From the NCBI RefSeq assembly GCF_036014195.1, contig NZ_CP107918.1, positions 6,076,001 to 6,140,000 on the forward strand: 64,000 nt of DNA. The letters are read 5' to 3'. The position numbers and the translations under genes are program-made. The first letter of the stretch is position 1. Each line of letters opens with the position of its first letter. Of the stretch, positions 7,503 to 16,263 are shown piece after piece. Source of the stretch: Streptomyces sp. NBC_00442 (GTDB lineage Bacteria > Actinomycetota > Actinomycetes > Streptomycetales > Streptomycetaceae). Under the pieces are notes generated by a model. It was not told the origin of the DNA. It made no database searches and saw nothing but the letters and a program-made list of their open reading frames with translations.

Positions 7503-8963
7503 TCACGAGGAGGCCAGCGCGGCCTTCATCATGGCCTGGGCCACCGGGCCCGCCAGGCCGTTGCCGCTGACCTCGGTGCGCTCGGCGTCGGAATCCTGGA
7601 TGACCACGGCGACCGCGACCTCCTTGCCGGTCCTCGGGTCCTTGGCGAACGAGGTGAACCAGGCGTACGGCTTCTTGGAGTTGTTCACCCCGTGCTGCGC
7701 CGTGCCCGTCTTGGCGCCGACTTCGAGGCCGGGCGTCTTCGCGTTGGACGCCGTGCCGTCGGTGACCACCGAGACCATCGCGCCGTACATCGCCCGCGCC
7801 GTCTTCGACGACATGATCCGCTTCCCGTCGGAGTCCGCGTACGACTGCAGCGTGCTCCCCTTGGAGTCCGTCACCTTGGACACCATGTGCGGCGAGGACA
7901 TCACGCCATCGTTGGCAATGGCGGCCGACACCATGGCCATCTGCATCGGCGTCGCGGTCACATCGAACTGCCCGATGCCCGACAGCGCCGTCGACGACTT
8001 GTCCATGTCCTTCGGATACACACTCGTGGCCGCGCGGACCGGCACGTCCAGGGCGGCGTCGTTGAAGCCGAACTTCTCGGCCATCGCCCGCACCTTGTCC
8101 TGCCCCAGGTCCACGGCCATCTTGCCGAACACGTTGTTGCAGGAGTATTCGAGCGCCACACGGATCGAGGCGTTCTCGCACGGCGCGGAGGCCGACTCGT
8201 TGCGCAGGTCCGTCGTCGTGCCCGGCATCCGGTACGGGTTGGGGCTGTCGGTCCTGGCGTCGATGTCCGGGTAGAGGCCGGCCTCCAGCGCCGCCGACGC
8301 CACCACCAGCTTGAACGTGGACCCCGGCGCGAGCGGCTGGCGCAGCGCCCGGTTGAGCATCGGCTGGCTCTTGTCCTCCGACAGCTGCTTCCACGCGTCG
8401 CCGTCCGCCGACGACGACCCGGCGATCTTCGACGGATCGTACGACGGCGTGGAGACCATGCCGAGGATGCGCCCGGTCTTCGGATCCATCGCGACCGCCG
8501 CGCCCTCCTTGGTGCCGAGCGCACGGTAACCGGCCTTCTGCACGGCCGGGTCGATGGTGGTCAGCACATCGCCGCCGGCCCCGCGCTGCCCGGTGAGCGC
8601 GCCGAAGGGGTTCTGCATGCGCGGGTCGCTGCCGGCGAGGACCTTGGAGTAGATCCCCTCCAGCTGCGTCGAGCCGAACACCTGTGACGCGAAGCCGGTG
8701 ACGGGCGCGTACATCGGTCCGTCCTTGTAGCCGCGCCGGTAGGCGAGGTCGCCGCTCTTCGTCCTTTCCGAATCGGTGACCGGGGATCCGGCCACGATGA
8801 TGTCCCCGAGCGGCTGCGCGTACTCCGCGATGGTGTTCCGCCGGTTCAGCTTGTCGTCCGCGAGGGCCTGGCCTTTGTAGAACTGCACATAGGTGGCTCG
8901 TCCGAGGAGGGCGAGCACCATCAGCAGACAGAAGACCGAGGCGCGCCTGATTGTCTTGTTCAT
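7503..8963 (-). CDS. Class B penicillin-binding protein (PbpA-like transpeptidase)
   Basis: A 486-residue membrane-anchored D,D-transpeptidase. One N-terminal transmembrane helix (residues about 8-22) is followed by the PBP dimerisation region and the transpeptidase domain. All three active-site motifs are present: STFK with Ser215, SCN at 275-277, and KTGTAQ at 419-424. The family cross-links peptidoglycan in the periplasm. The protein resembles PbpA from the core ftsW/rodA-pbpA locus, but here no SEDS partner or serine/threonine kinase adjoins, so it is probably one of the additional class B paralogues of Streptomyces that act in sporulation or are redundant. Confidence 0.93.
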   Translation of the reverse strand: MNKTIRRASVFCLLMVLALLGRATYVQFYKGQALADDKLNRRNTIAEYAQPLGDIIVAGSPVTDSERTKSGDLAYRRGYKDGPMYAPVTGFASQVFGSTQLEGIYSKVLAGSDPRMQNPFGALTGQRGAGGDVLTTIDPAVQKAGYRALGTKEGAAVAMDPKTGRILGMVSTPSYDPSKIAGSSSADGDAWKQLSEDKSQPMLNRALRQPLAPGSTFKLVVASAALEAGLYPDIDARTDSPNPYRMPGTTTDLRNESASAPCENASIRVALEYSCNNVFGKMAVDLGQDKVRAMAEKFGFNDAALDVPVRAATSVYPKDMDKSSTALSGIGQFDVTATPMQMAMVSAAIANDGVMSSPHMVSKVTDSKGSTLQSYADSDGKRIMSSKTARAMYGAMVSVVTDGTASNAKTPGLEVGAKTGTAQHGVNNSKKPYAWFTSFAKDPRTGKEVAVAVVIQDSDAERTEVSGNGLAGPVAQAMMKAALASS

Positions 8964-9027
8964 CCCATACGCACGACGGACGGGACCGGGCGCGGGGTTC
9001 CTGCCGGCCGGGTTTCTCAGAAAACCT

Positions 9028-9783
9028 TCATCGGGGCCGCGCGGGTGGCACGGGCCGCACGAACCCCGACTCGTACGCCGCGATCACCGCCTGGGTGCGG
9101 TCACGGGTGCCCGTCTTGGCCAGGACCGAGGCGACATGGGTCTTGACCGTGGCCGGGCCCACGCCCATCCGCCCGGCGATCTCGGCGTTGGTGAGCCCCG
9201 TCGTCATCAGCCGCAGCACCTGCGCCTCCCGCTCGGTCAGACGGGCCGCCCACGGCGCCGGGAGCGGCGTGGGGCAGTGCCGGGCCGCCAGCTCGCGCAG
9301 CCGGGCGGGGAAGAGGAGCGAGTCGCTGCGCGCCACCAGGCGGACCGCCTGGATCAGTTCCTCGGCGGCGGCCCGCTTCAACAAGAACCCCGAGGCGCCC
9401 GCGCGCAGCGCGTCGTACACGTAGCTGTCGTTCTCGAACGTCGTCACCACGACGATCCTGGGCGGCGCCGCCATGGACGCCAGGATCTGTTCGGTGGCGC
9501 GGATGCCGTCGACCTCGGGCATCCGTACGTCCATCAGGACCACGTCGGGACGCGTGGCGCGCACGACCGGGATCGCCCCGGCGCCGGTGGTGGCCTCGCC
9601 GACGACCTCCAGGTCGGGCTCGGCGTCGAGGATCACCCGCAGCGCCGTGCGCACCATCCGCTCGTCGTCCGCGACGACCACGCGGATCGTGCCGCCCGCC
9701 ACGCGGCGCGTGTCGCCGCCCCGCCGGCTCGGGTCGGCCATGGCACGGCTCGGGTCGTCCACCGTGCGGCTCGTGTCGTTCAC
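9028..9783 (-). CDS. NarL/LuxR-type response regulator
   Basis: About 251 residues. The receiver domain has the acidic pair DDE, the phospho-acceptor Asp in VLMDVRMPEVDG, and the conserved Thr and Lys (VVTTFE, GFLLKR). A C-terminal LuxR helix-turn-helix begins at LTEREAQVLRL. The kinase stop TGA overlaps GTG 9783, which is why I favour that start: it gives translational coupling. ATG 9741 would remove a curious N-terminal extension made of 7-residue repeats (SRTVNDT, SRTVDDP, SRAMADP). Target genes are unknown; neighbouring genes give no clear clue, although the pbp gene just downstream on the same strand is a candidate. Confidence 0.9.
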   Translation of the reverse strand: MNDTSRTVDDPSRAMADPSRRGGDTRRVAGGTIRVVVADDERMVRTALRVILDAEPDLEVVGEATTGAGAIPVVRATRPDVVLMDVRMPEVDGIRATEQILASMAAPPRIVVVTTFENDSYVYDALRAGASGFLLKRAAAEELIQAVRLVARSDSLLFPARLRELAARHCPTPLPAPWAARLTEREAQVLRLMTTGLTNAEIAGRMGVGPATVKTHVASVLAKTGTRDRTQAVIAAYESGFVRPVPPARPR

Positions 9784-9795
9784 CGTGCGGCTCGG
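9712..9795. repeat. Imperfect 21-bp tandem repeat at the kinase/regulator junction
   Basis: Three to four degenerate copies of a 21-bp unit (core CGGCTCGGGTCG on the plus strand) encode the 7-residue repeats at the N-terminus of the response regulator. The first copy also supplies the last residues and stop of the kinase gene. The period keeps both frames, so copy-number change would only lengthen the regulator's leader segment. Confidence 0.65.
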
Positions 9796-11042
9796 GCCGG
9801 TCGTCGCGCGCCACCGAGCGGAAGGCGTGCACGGAGCCGCCACACGCCGCCCTCGGAGCCCGCCGTGGCGTGCCCGCCAAGAAGGGCGGCCCGTTCGGCC
9901 ATGCCGCGCAGACCACGGCCGCCGCCGGGACGCACCACCGGCGCCGCCCCGGACGCGGGGTTCTCCATCACCATCTCCAACTCTCCGTCGGCGACCGCGA
10001 CATGCAGGGTCACCGTACGACCGGTTCCGTGCCGCACCGCGTTGCTCAGCCCCTCCTGGACGATCCGGTACGCCTCACGCGAGACCAGCTCGGGCACCGC
10101 CCCCGGATCGCCCCGCACGCAGTACGCGACCTCCAGGCCGGTGCGGATCAGCAGATCATCGAGGGCGTGGAGGCCGGGAGCGGTCGGGCCGGGACCGGCG
10201 AGGTCGGCGCCGTCCTGGCGCAACAGACCGAGGACGGCGTCGAGTTCGCCCACCGTATGCCGGGCGGTCTCCTCGATCGCGGTCAGCGCCTCCCGTGCGA
10301 ACGCGCGGTCGTCGTCGAGGACGCGACGCGCCGCGCCCGCCTGGAGGGTCACGGCACTCAGGGCGTGGCCCACGGAGTCGTGGAGCTCCCGCGCGAGCCG
10401 GTTGCGTACGGCCAGCTCCGTCGCGCGCCGCTCCGCCGCGGCCAGCCGGTCGGCGGGGGTGGGCCCGAGCAGGACCGGAGCGAGCCGCGCCAGCAGCGCA
10501 CCGGCCGCCGCCGAGCACGCCGCGAGCCCGAGCAGCAGCACGATCCCGGCGAACGGCGCGAGCGCGACGCCCCAGCCGGTGGCGAGGGGCCCGAATGCGT
10601 CGTACGGGGTGTGGCGCAGGCCCGGGAAGACGGGCAGTGCCATCAGGAGCACCGCGAACGGGGGCAGAGCCAGGCTCATTCCGCTCAGGATCCCGCCGGC
10701 CGTGACGTGCAGCGTGTACCAGGCGGCCGCGCGCAGCCGGGCGTCCCACGAGCGGGAGGGCCGGTCGGCGAGCGCCGCCGGGTCCACCCCGCACAGCGTC
10801 CGGACGCCGAACACGAGCAGCGGCCGCGCGATCGGCACCAGCGCGGTCACGGCGGGGAAGGGGAGCGCGACGGCGAGCGTGACGAGCGGGAGAGGGAACG
10901 AGCCGAAGGGGCTGACATCGGGCCGGCCGACGGAGGCGACGATGACCGTGCCGACCAGGAAGTACGGCATCAACAGGGCCCCGCCGATGACCAGATGGAC
11001 CCAGCGGCGCCGGGCCCGTGCGCCGAACAGGGCGCGTATCAC
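9780..11042 (-). CDS. Sensor histidine kinase (HisKA_3, NarL-system partner)
   Basis: About 420 residues. Four N-terminal transmembrane helices (within residues about 10-210) form the sensor. Next comes the HisKA_3 dimerisation and phosphotransfer segment with ARELHDSVGH, whose His is the phosphorylation site, and then an HATPase domain with QEGLSNAVRH (N box) and GGRGLRGMAER (G box). It would autophosphorylate and pass phosphate to the coupled regulator. GTG 11042 was chosen as it begins right before the first helix; a 95-residue upstream extension has no family-like sequence. No extracellular ligand domain is seen, so the signal is likely membrane-borne. Confidence 0.88.
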   Translation of the reverse strand: MIRALFGARARRRWVHLVIGGALLMPYFLVGTVIVASVGRPDVSPFGSFPLPLVTLAVALPFPAVTALVPIARPLLVFGVRTLCGVDPAALADRPSRSWDARLRAAAWYTLHVTAGGILSGMSLALPPFAVLLMALPVFPGLRHTPYDAFGPLATGWGVALAPFAGIVLLLGLAACSAAAGALLARLAPVLLGPTPADRLAAAERRATELAVRNRLARELHDSVGHALSAVTLQAGAARRVLDDDRAFAREALTAIEETARHTVGELDAVLGLLRQDGADLAGPGPTAPGLHALDDLLIRTGLEVAYCVRGDPGAVPELVSREAYRIVQEGLSNAVRHGTGRTVTLHVAVADGELEMVMENPASGAAPVVRPGGGRGLRGMAERAALLGGHATAGSEGGVWRLRARLPLGGARRPARAAR

Positions 11043-11366
11043 AGGGCGTCGCCGGGGCCCGCGGGGACGTTCGTGTGCCGGGAGCGCGCTGCGAGGAAGC
11101 GGGCGCCCGGGGCGACCACGGCCGGACCGGTGACCATGGGGACAGCGTAGGTGAGGTTCATCGCAGGGGTGGGCCGGCCCGCGGCGCCGGACACGGCGGA
11201 CGCGAGCCGGAGCGGGCCGCCCCAGCAGGCGGTGGCCGCCGAACCCGGCCGGGTGGGAGCAGGCGGCACCGTCGCTGTCGTCGTTCGTCCGCGGTCCGGT
11301 GGAGGATGGCCGCTCAGGTCCCCGCACCCCTTTGGCAACCGGCGTCGCGGGGGTGCCTGGCCCGGG
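11043..11366. other. 324-bp gap with no supported gene
   Basis: Between the kinase start and the IclR stop. A minus-strand frame ending at 11039 (possible ATG at 11161, about 40 codons) overlaps the kinase start by CTGTGA, but its composition is unlike a conserved protein and I do not call it. The region presumably carries the promoter of the two-component operon. Confidence 0.5.
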
Positions 11367-12137
11367 TCAGAGGCGGCGGGTGGCCAGGGTCAGGCGGTCC
11401 CGGGCGTCCAACAGGGCGTCCTTCACCGTCTGTTCGTGGGCCGGGGTCAGGCGGGCCACCGGCACCGAGCAGCTGATCGCGTCGCGTGCCGGGGTGCGGT
11501 ACGGGATCGCCACGCCGAAGCAGCGCAGTCCGAGCGTGTTCTCCTCGCGGTCCACGGCGTAACCCTGCTCGCGGACGAGGTGCAGCTCCTCGATGAGCTT
11601 TTCGCGGTCGGTGATCGTGTGCTCGGTGAGCTGCTGGAGCGTCTCCGGGAGCAGCTTGCGCACCTGCTCGTCGCTGTGGGTGGCGAGCAGCGCCTTGCCG
11701 AGCGACGTCGAGTGCGCGGGCAGCCGACGGCCGACGCGGGTGAAGGGGCGCAGATAGTGCTGGGACTGGCGGGTGGCGAGATAGACGACGTTGGTGCCGT
11801 CGAGCCGGGCGAGGTGAATGGTCTCGGTCGTGTCGTCCGAGAGCCGGTCCAGGGTGGGGCGGGCCGCCGCCACCACCTCGTCGCCGTCGATGTAGGAGGT
11901 GCCCACCAGCAGGGCCCGCACACCGATCCCGTACCGGGTGCCGGTGGCGTCGGTCTCCACCCAGCCGAGCTCCACCAGGGTGCGGAGCAGCATGTAGAGG
12001 CTGGACTTGGGGTAGCCGACCGCCTCCTGCACGGCGGCCAGGGAGTGCATTCCGGGCCGTCCCGCGAAATACTCCAGCAACTCCACGGTCCGCACCGCGG
12101 ACTTGACCTGTGCTCCACCCGAATCGGCAGCCGACAT
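11367..12137 (-). CDS. IclR-family transcriptional regulator
   Basis: A 256-residue regulator. The N-terminal winged helix-turn-helix (about residues 12-75) has VEAVGYPKSS-like spacing, seen here as EAVGYPKSSLYMLLRTL. The C-terminal IclR effector domain includes STSLGKALLA and a conserved cysteine region near CFGVAIPY. IclR proteins mostly control catabolism of small acids and bind dyads in shared promoters. It is divergent from the aldehyde dehydrogenase gene with a 161-bp intergenic region that contains an 18-bp dyad, so control of that gene and of the uronate genes at 2-4 kb is likely. The ligand may be a uronate-pathway keto-acid, which is inference. Confidence 0.9.
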   Translation of the reverse strand: MSAADSGGAQVKSAVRTVELLEYFAGRPGMHSLAAVQEAVGYPKSSLYMLLRTLVELGWVETDATGTRYGIGVRALLVGTSYIDGDEVVAAARPTLDRLSDDTTETIHLARLDGTNVVYLATRQSQHYLRPFTRVGRRLPAHSTSLGKALLATHSDEQVRKLLPETLQQLTEHTITDREKLIEELHLVREQGYAVDREENTLGLRCFGVAIPYRTPARDAISCSVPVARLTPAHEQTVKDALLDARDRLTLATRRL

Positions 12138-12200
12138 CCCGTACCCCGCTTCTTCTCGCCGAGGCTTCTTGCCAAGGCGGAACGCCCGTTAATAGAGTCC

Positions 12201-12251
12201 CAGCATATTGAGCATATTCAGCATCGGGAACTCTGTTCAGAATACCGAACA
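12201..12251. promoter_or_regulatory. Putative IclR operator region
   Basis: An 18-bp dyad at 12234-12251 (TGTTCAGAATACCGAACA, 14 of 18 positions symmetric) lies 47 bases before the aldehyde dehydrogenase start. Immediately upstream three 9-bp direct repeats with core AGCATATT run from 12201 to 12227. The size and symmetry suit an IclR-family dimer site. The left half-site TGTTCAGA also occurs before kdgD at 2964. Confidence 0.6.
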
Positions 12252-12298
12252 AGTCCTGGTGGGCGGCAGCAGCGGACCGGCAGTGGAAGGACAACGCG

Positions 12299-13828
12299 GT
12301 GAGCACAGCAGCACCAGTCTGGAGTGTCGACCCCCGAACGGGGAAGCCGCGTGAAGAGGTTGCGGTCGAAGCCACACCCGAGGAGGTCGACCAGGCGGTC
12401 CGGGCGGCACGCGCCACGCTCGGGGCGCTGGCGGACCTGAGCGTACGCGCCGTCTTCCTGCGGGCCGCGGCGGACCTCCTGGACGCGTCCGCCGCTCACG
12501 TGGTGGAGGCCGCCGACGCCGAGACGGCGCTCGGCCCCGTCCGCCTCACCGGTGAACTGGCGCGAACCACGGCCCAGTTGAGGGCGTTCGCCGAGGCCGT
12601 CGAGGACGGGTCCTTCCTCGACATACGGATCGACCACGCCGACCCGTCCCGGACCCCGCCGTGGCCGGACCTGCGACGGACCAAGATCCCGCTCGGGGTC
12701 GTCGCCGTCTACTCGGCCTCCAACTTCCCGCTCGCCTTCTCCGTGCCCGGCGGCGACACCGCCAGCGCGCTCGCGGCCGGCTGCCCGGTCGTCGTCAAGG
12801 CGCACCCCGACCACCCGGCCACCTCCGAGCTCTGTGTCTCGCTGCTGCGCCGCGCGGCCGCCCAGGTGGGGCTGCCCGAGGACGTCGTCGTCCTCGTGCA
12901 CGGCTTCACCGCGGGCGTCGAGCTCGTACGCCATCCGCTGGTGTCGGCCGCCGGGTTCACCGGCTCGGTGCGCGGCGGGCGCGCCCTGTTCGACGCGGCG
13001 GCGTCGCGCCCCGTGCCCATCCCCTTCCACGGCGAGCTCGGCTCCCTCAACCCCGTCGTGGTGACGGCGGCCGCCGCCGAGGAGCGGGGCGAGGGGATCG
13101 GGGCCGGGCTCGGCGCATCGATGACCATGGGCGTCGGCCAGTTCTGCACCAAGCCCGGCTTCGTCCTCGCACCCGGGGGCGCGGCGGGCGACGCCCTGCT
13201 CAAGGCGCTCACCGCGGCCGTCAGCGACACCGACGCCGGGGTCATGCTCGACCACCGGATGCGGGACGCGTTCGTCGCCGGGGTCGCCGAGCGGGCCGCG
13301 CTGCCCGGAGTCGAGGCCCCGGTCACCCCCGGCGCGGGCGGCGAACACACGGTGAGCGGCGGCTTCCTGACCGTACCGGCCGCGCTGCTCGCCGAGGAGG
13401 GCGCGCACGACCTGCTCCTGGAGGAGTGCTTCGGGCCGGTCACCGTCGTCGCGCGGTACGCGGACGAGTCCGAGATCGGCGCGGTGCTCTCGCGTCTGCC
13501 CGGCAACCTCACCGCCACGCTCCAGCTCTCCGGCGCCGAGGCGCGGGGCGAGGGGGGCGGCGCCCAACTCATCGCGGAGCTGACCCAGTTGGCGGGCCGC
13601 GTCCTGGTCGACGGCTGGCCCACCGGTGTCGCGGTCGCCCCCGCCCAGCACCACGGCGGCCCCTACCCGGCGACGACCTCCACCTCCACCTCGGTGGGCG
13701 CCACCGCCGTGGAACGCTGGCTGCGTCCGGTCACCTACCAGAGCACCCCCGAGGCCCTGCTCCCGCCGGAGCTGCGCGACGGCAACCCGCTGGGGCTGCC
13801 GCGGCGGGTGAACGGCACGCCGGGGTAG
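12299..13828 (+). CDS. Aldehyde dehydrogenase, 2,5-dioxovalerate (alpha-ketoglutarate semialdehyde) type
   Basis: A 509-residue NAD(P)-dependent aldehyde dehydrogenase. The oxyanion Asn142 is in ASNFPLAFS, Lys167 in VVVKAHP binds cofactor, the general base Glu246 is in HGELGSLNP, and the nucleophile Cys283 is in GQFCTKPG. The AFSVPGGDTASALAAG stretch and FCTKPG motif are typical of the dioxovalerate dehydrogenase subgroup, which oxidises alpha-ketoglutarate semialdehyde to 2-oxoglutarate. That reaction directly follows KdgD, encoded 8 kb away. The start is GTG 12299. The dyad and direct repeats upstream indicate control by the divergent IclR regulator. Confidence 0.87.
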   Translation: MSTAAPVWSVDPRTGKPREEVAVEATPEEVDQAVRAARATLGALADLSVRAVFLRAAADLLDASAAHVVEAADAETALGPVRLTGELARTTAQLRAFAEAVEDGSFLDIRIDHADPSRTPPWPDLRRTKIPLGVVAVYSASNFPLAFSVPGGDTASALAAGCPVVVKAHPDHPATSELCVSLLRRAAAQVGLPEDVVVLVHGFTAGVELVRHPLVSAAGFTGSVRGGRALFDAAASRPVPIPFHGELGSLNPVVVTAAAAEERGEGIGAGLGASMTMGVGQFCTKPGFVLAPGGAAGDALLKALTAAVSDTDAGVMLDHRMRDAFVAGVAERAALPGVEAPVTPGAGGEHTVSGGFLTVPAALLAEEGAHDLLLEECFGPVTVVARYADESEIGAVLSRLPGNLTATLQLSGAEARGEGGGAQLIAELTQLAGRVLVDGWPTGVAVAPAQHHGGPYPATTSTSTSVGATAVERWLRPVTYQSTPEALLPPELRDGNPLGLPRRVNGTPG

Positions 13829-13860
13829 CGGCGGGCCGGCGGGGGCCGCTCGCGCCGTTC

Positions 13861-13897
13861 CCCGCGCCCCCGGCGGGGCCGGTGCCGGGGGCGCGGG
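13861..13897. terminator. Bidirectional hairpin terminator, 14-bp stem
   Basis: Perfect arms at 13861-13874 and 13884-13897 with a nine-base loop, between the convergent aldehyde dehydrogenase and MerR genes. Confidence 0.8.
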
Positions 13898-13910
13898 CGT
13901 CCCCGGCCCG

Positions 13911-14729
13911 TCAGGCGATCGGCTCCTGGAGTTCCGTCACCCACTGCGCCGTGTCCGCCGGACACTCCAGATTGACCTCGCGCGGATAGCCCACCGAACG
14001 GTGCCCGTGCGCGTCGATCCAGCGCGCCAGGCTCTGGGCGGTCGGCAGTACCGAGTCCATCGAGCCGCGGTGCACGACGGTCGCCGCCCGCTCGACGGCG
14101 GGCAGGTCGTGCACCCGCAGCCCGTCCACGTCCCGCGGCGCCGCCGAGACCTGGACACCTGCGTGCACGACGATCGCGCCGCCACCTCCCGGTGCGTCCT
14201 CGTAATAGGCGATGCCCGGTCCGGTCGGGGCGATCCCGGCCTCCTCCAGGCGCCGGAAGAGTTCCTCGTAGAGCGGCCGGATCACGGGGGAGATGTCCCC
14301 GGGCTCGTAGCCGGCGGCGGTGGCGCTCAGTTCGGCCACCCGTACCGCGGGCAGATTCTTCAGTACGACGTCGTGGACGGGCATGTGACCCTCACTCTCG
14401 ATCGACCGGAGCCTCGCCTCGACCTGGATCAGTCGTGCCCGCGCCGCCGCCACGGCGTCCTCCAGCTCGGAGCGCCGCAGGCGCAGCATGCCACGCAGTT
14501 CCTCGGTGTCCAGCGTGTCGTCCAGGATCTCGCCCACCTGCTGGAGGGTGAAGCCGAGGTCCTTCAGGGCGATCACGCGGTTGAGGCGGGCGAGCTGGGC
14601 GGCGGTGTAGAAGCGGTAGCCGGTGGCGGGGTCGACGTGGGCGGGGCGCAGCAGTCCCGTCGCGTCGTAGTGACGCAGCATGCGGACCGATACGCGGCCG
14701 TGCCGGGCGAAGTCTCCGATGGTGAACAT
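13911..14729 (-). CDS. MerR-family regulator with GyrI-like effector domain
   Basis: A 272-residue protein. The N-terminal MerR winged helix (FTIGDFARHGRVSVRMLRHYD, within residues 2-22) is followed by the coiled-coil dimerisation helix (about 75-115) and a C-terminal GyrI-like small-molecule-binding domain (about 125-272). This layout matches multidrug-responsive MerR activators such as BmrR/TipA-like proteins. ATG 14729 has GGAG just upstream and starts directly at the DNA-binding domain. A DHA2 exporter gene on the same strand ends 78 bases away in divergent order on the other side, so the exporter may be a target, though it also has its own divergent GlxA-type regulator. Confidence 0.88.
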   Translation of the reverse strand: MFTIGDFARHGRVSVRMLRHYDATGLLRPAHVDPATGYRFYTAAQLARLNRVIALKDLGFTLQQVGEILDDTLDTEELRGMLRLRRSELEDAVAAARARLIQVEARLRSIESEGHMPVHDVVLKNLPAVRVAELSATAAGYEPGDISPVIRPLYEELFRRLEEAGIAPTGPGIAYYEDAPGGGGAIVVHAGVQVSAAPRDVDGLRVHDLPAVERAATVVHRGSMDSVLPTAQSLARWIDAHGHRSVGYPREVNLECPADTAQWVTELQEPIA

Positions 14730-14807
14730 GATGGCTCCGAGTTCACGGCCTGACACGGTGTGAGGGTCAAGGACCCACGACGACGACTTTCGACGACTTA
14801 CGGGAAC

Positions 14808-16193
14808 CTACGCCAGATCCTTCCGCGTCCGCAGTGTGGCCAGGGCGGACACGGCGAACAGGGCGGCCGAGGCCAGCAGGCTGACGCGCAGCCCCGGCAC
14901 GAACCCGGCGCCGCCCGCCACCAGCGAGCCGAACACCGCGATGCTGAGGGCTCCGGCGACCTGCCGGCCCGCGTTGAGCACCCCGGCCGCGAGTCCGGCC
15001 CGTTCCGGTGGCAGCGCCTCCATCATCGCGGCGGTCAGCGCGGGCACCGAGAGGCCGCAGCCCAGCGCGAGGGGGACCATCAGGAACGCGGCGAGCAGCG
15101 TCGGGGTGTTCCCGTCGACGAGCAGCAGTGCCAACAGGCCCGCCAGGGCCGTGAGTTGACCCATCAGCATCGGGATGCGCGGCCCGAACCGGTTCGACAG
15201 TTTGCCGGACAGTACGTTCATGACGGGGATCAGCACCGTCATCGGCAGGAACATCAGCCCGGCGGTCAGCGCGGATTCGCCGCGCACCCGCTGGAAGTAG
15301 AGGCTGAAGACGAAGACGACACCGTAGAAGGCGACGCTGGCCGCGGCGCCCGCGCCGATGGAGACGGTCACCGCCCGGCTGCGGAACAGACCGAGCGGCA
15401 CCACCGGATGCGCCGCCCGCCGCTCGACCAGCCGGAACGCGACCCCCGCGGTCAGCGCGACCACCCCCGCCGCGATGCGTACCGCGCCCTGCTCGATCAC
15501 CGCGAAGGCGAGCGCGGCCAGCGCCACGGCGGCCGTCAGCTGGCCCGGCAGGTCGAGCGGGGCGGGGCGGCGTGCGGCGCGCGGGGCGCGGGTGGTCAGG
15601 GCCAGGGCCGCGACTCCGAGCGGCAGGTTGACGAAGAAGATCCCCCGCCAGTCCCAGACGGTGGTCAGCGCGCCGCCCGCGACCGGGCCGAGCGCGACGG
15701 CGACCGAACCGCCGGCCGCCCAGAGCGCCACCGCCCTGGCCCTGCGCGCCGGATCCGGGTAGGCCTGGCGCACCAGGGCGAGGGAGGCGGGCAGCACCAC
15801 CGCGGCGGCCACGCCCTGCACCACCCGCGCACCGATGAGCACACCGAGGTCCGGTGCGAGACCGCAGGCGGCCGAGGCCAGAGTGAAGACGACGATGCCG
15901 AGCGCGTACGCCTTCGCCGGGCCGATCCGGTCGGCGAACGCCCCGGTCGAGAGCATGAGCGCGGCGAACGCGAGCGTGTAGGCGTCCACCACCCACTGGA
16001 GGCCCGACATGCCGCCGCCGAGGTCGCCGCCGATCGCGGGCAGCGCCACGTTCACCACGGAGGCGTCCAGAGTGATCAGGGCGAATCCGAGCAGGGCGGC
16101 GGCGAGGGTGAGCACGGGGGAGGACCCCCGCGCCGGCTTCCGGCTCAACTCGTGCTCGGCGAATGCGGGTTGGAGCGTGGCATTGGTTGGCAT
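14808..16193 (-). CDS. DHA2-family MFS drug exporter (14-helix type)
   Basis: A 461-residue membrane protein with about 13-14 predicted helices. It shows LDASVVNVALPAIGGDL in the first helix (the D1 motif of DHA2 exporters), the motif A loop GAFADRIGPAKAY, and motif C-like GPVAGGALTTVWDWRGIFF. This fits the EmrB/QacA group of proton-coupled drug efflux pumps. ATG 16193 was selected as the first start in frame with a normal N-terminus; the longer frame to 16475 reads into the divergent gene. It is separated by 70 bases from the divergent GlxA-type regulator, which probably controls it. Confidence 0.9.
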   Translation of the reverse strand: MPTNATLQPAFAEHELSRKPARGSSPVLTLAAALLGFALITLDASVVNVALPAIGGDLGGGMSGLQWVVDAYTLAFAALMLSTGAFADRIGPAKAYALGIVVFTLASAACGLAPDLGVLIGARVVQGVAAAVVLPASLALVRQAYPDPARRARAVALWAAGGSVAVALGPVAGGALTTVWDWRGIFFVNLPLGVAALALTTRAPRAARRPAPLDLPGQLTAAVALAALAFAVIEQGAVRIAAGVVALTAGVAFRLVERRAAHPVVPLGLFRSRAVTVSIGAGAAASVAFYGVVFVFSLYFQRVRGESALTAGLMFLPMTVLIPVMNVLSGKLSNRFGPRIPMLMGQLTALAGLLALLLVDGNTPTLLAAFLMVPLALGCGLSVPALTAAMMEALPPERAGLAAGVLNAGRQVAGALSIAVFGSLVAGGAGFVPGLRVSLLASAALFAVSALATLRTRKDLA

Positions 16194-16263
16194 GCCCTCA
16201 GCCTGGCGAGTGCGGGCCGCGTACAGTAGTGGCCCGAATGCCATACGTCCGGAGGTTCTGGCC

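Noticed and set aside
8893..11133. A 746-codon plus-strand open frame
   Set aside because: It lies antisense to the response regulator and kinase, whose active-site motifs are intact.
11039..11161. Small minus-strand ORF overlapping the kinase start
   Set aside because: Overlap CTGTGA resembles translational coupling, but there is no ribosome binding site and the predicted peptide has no conserved look.
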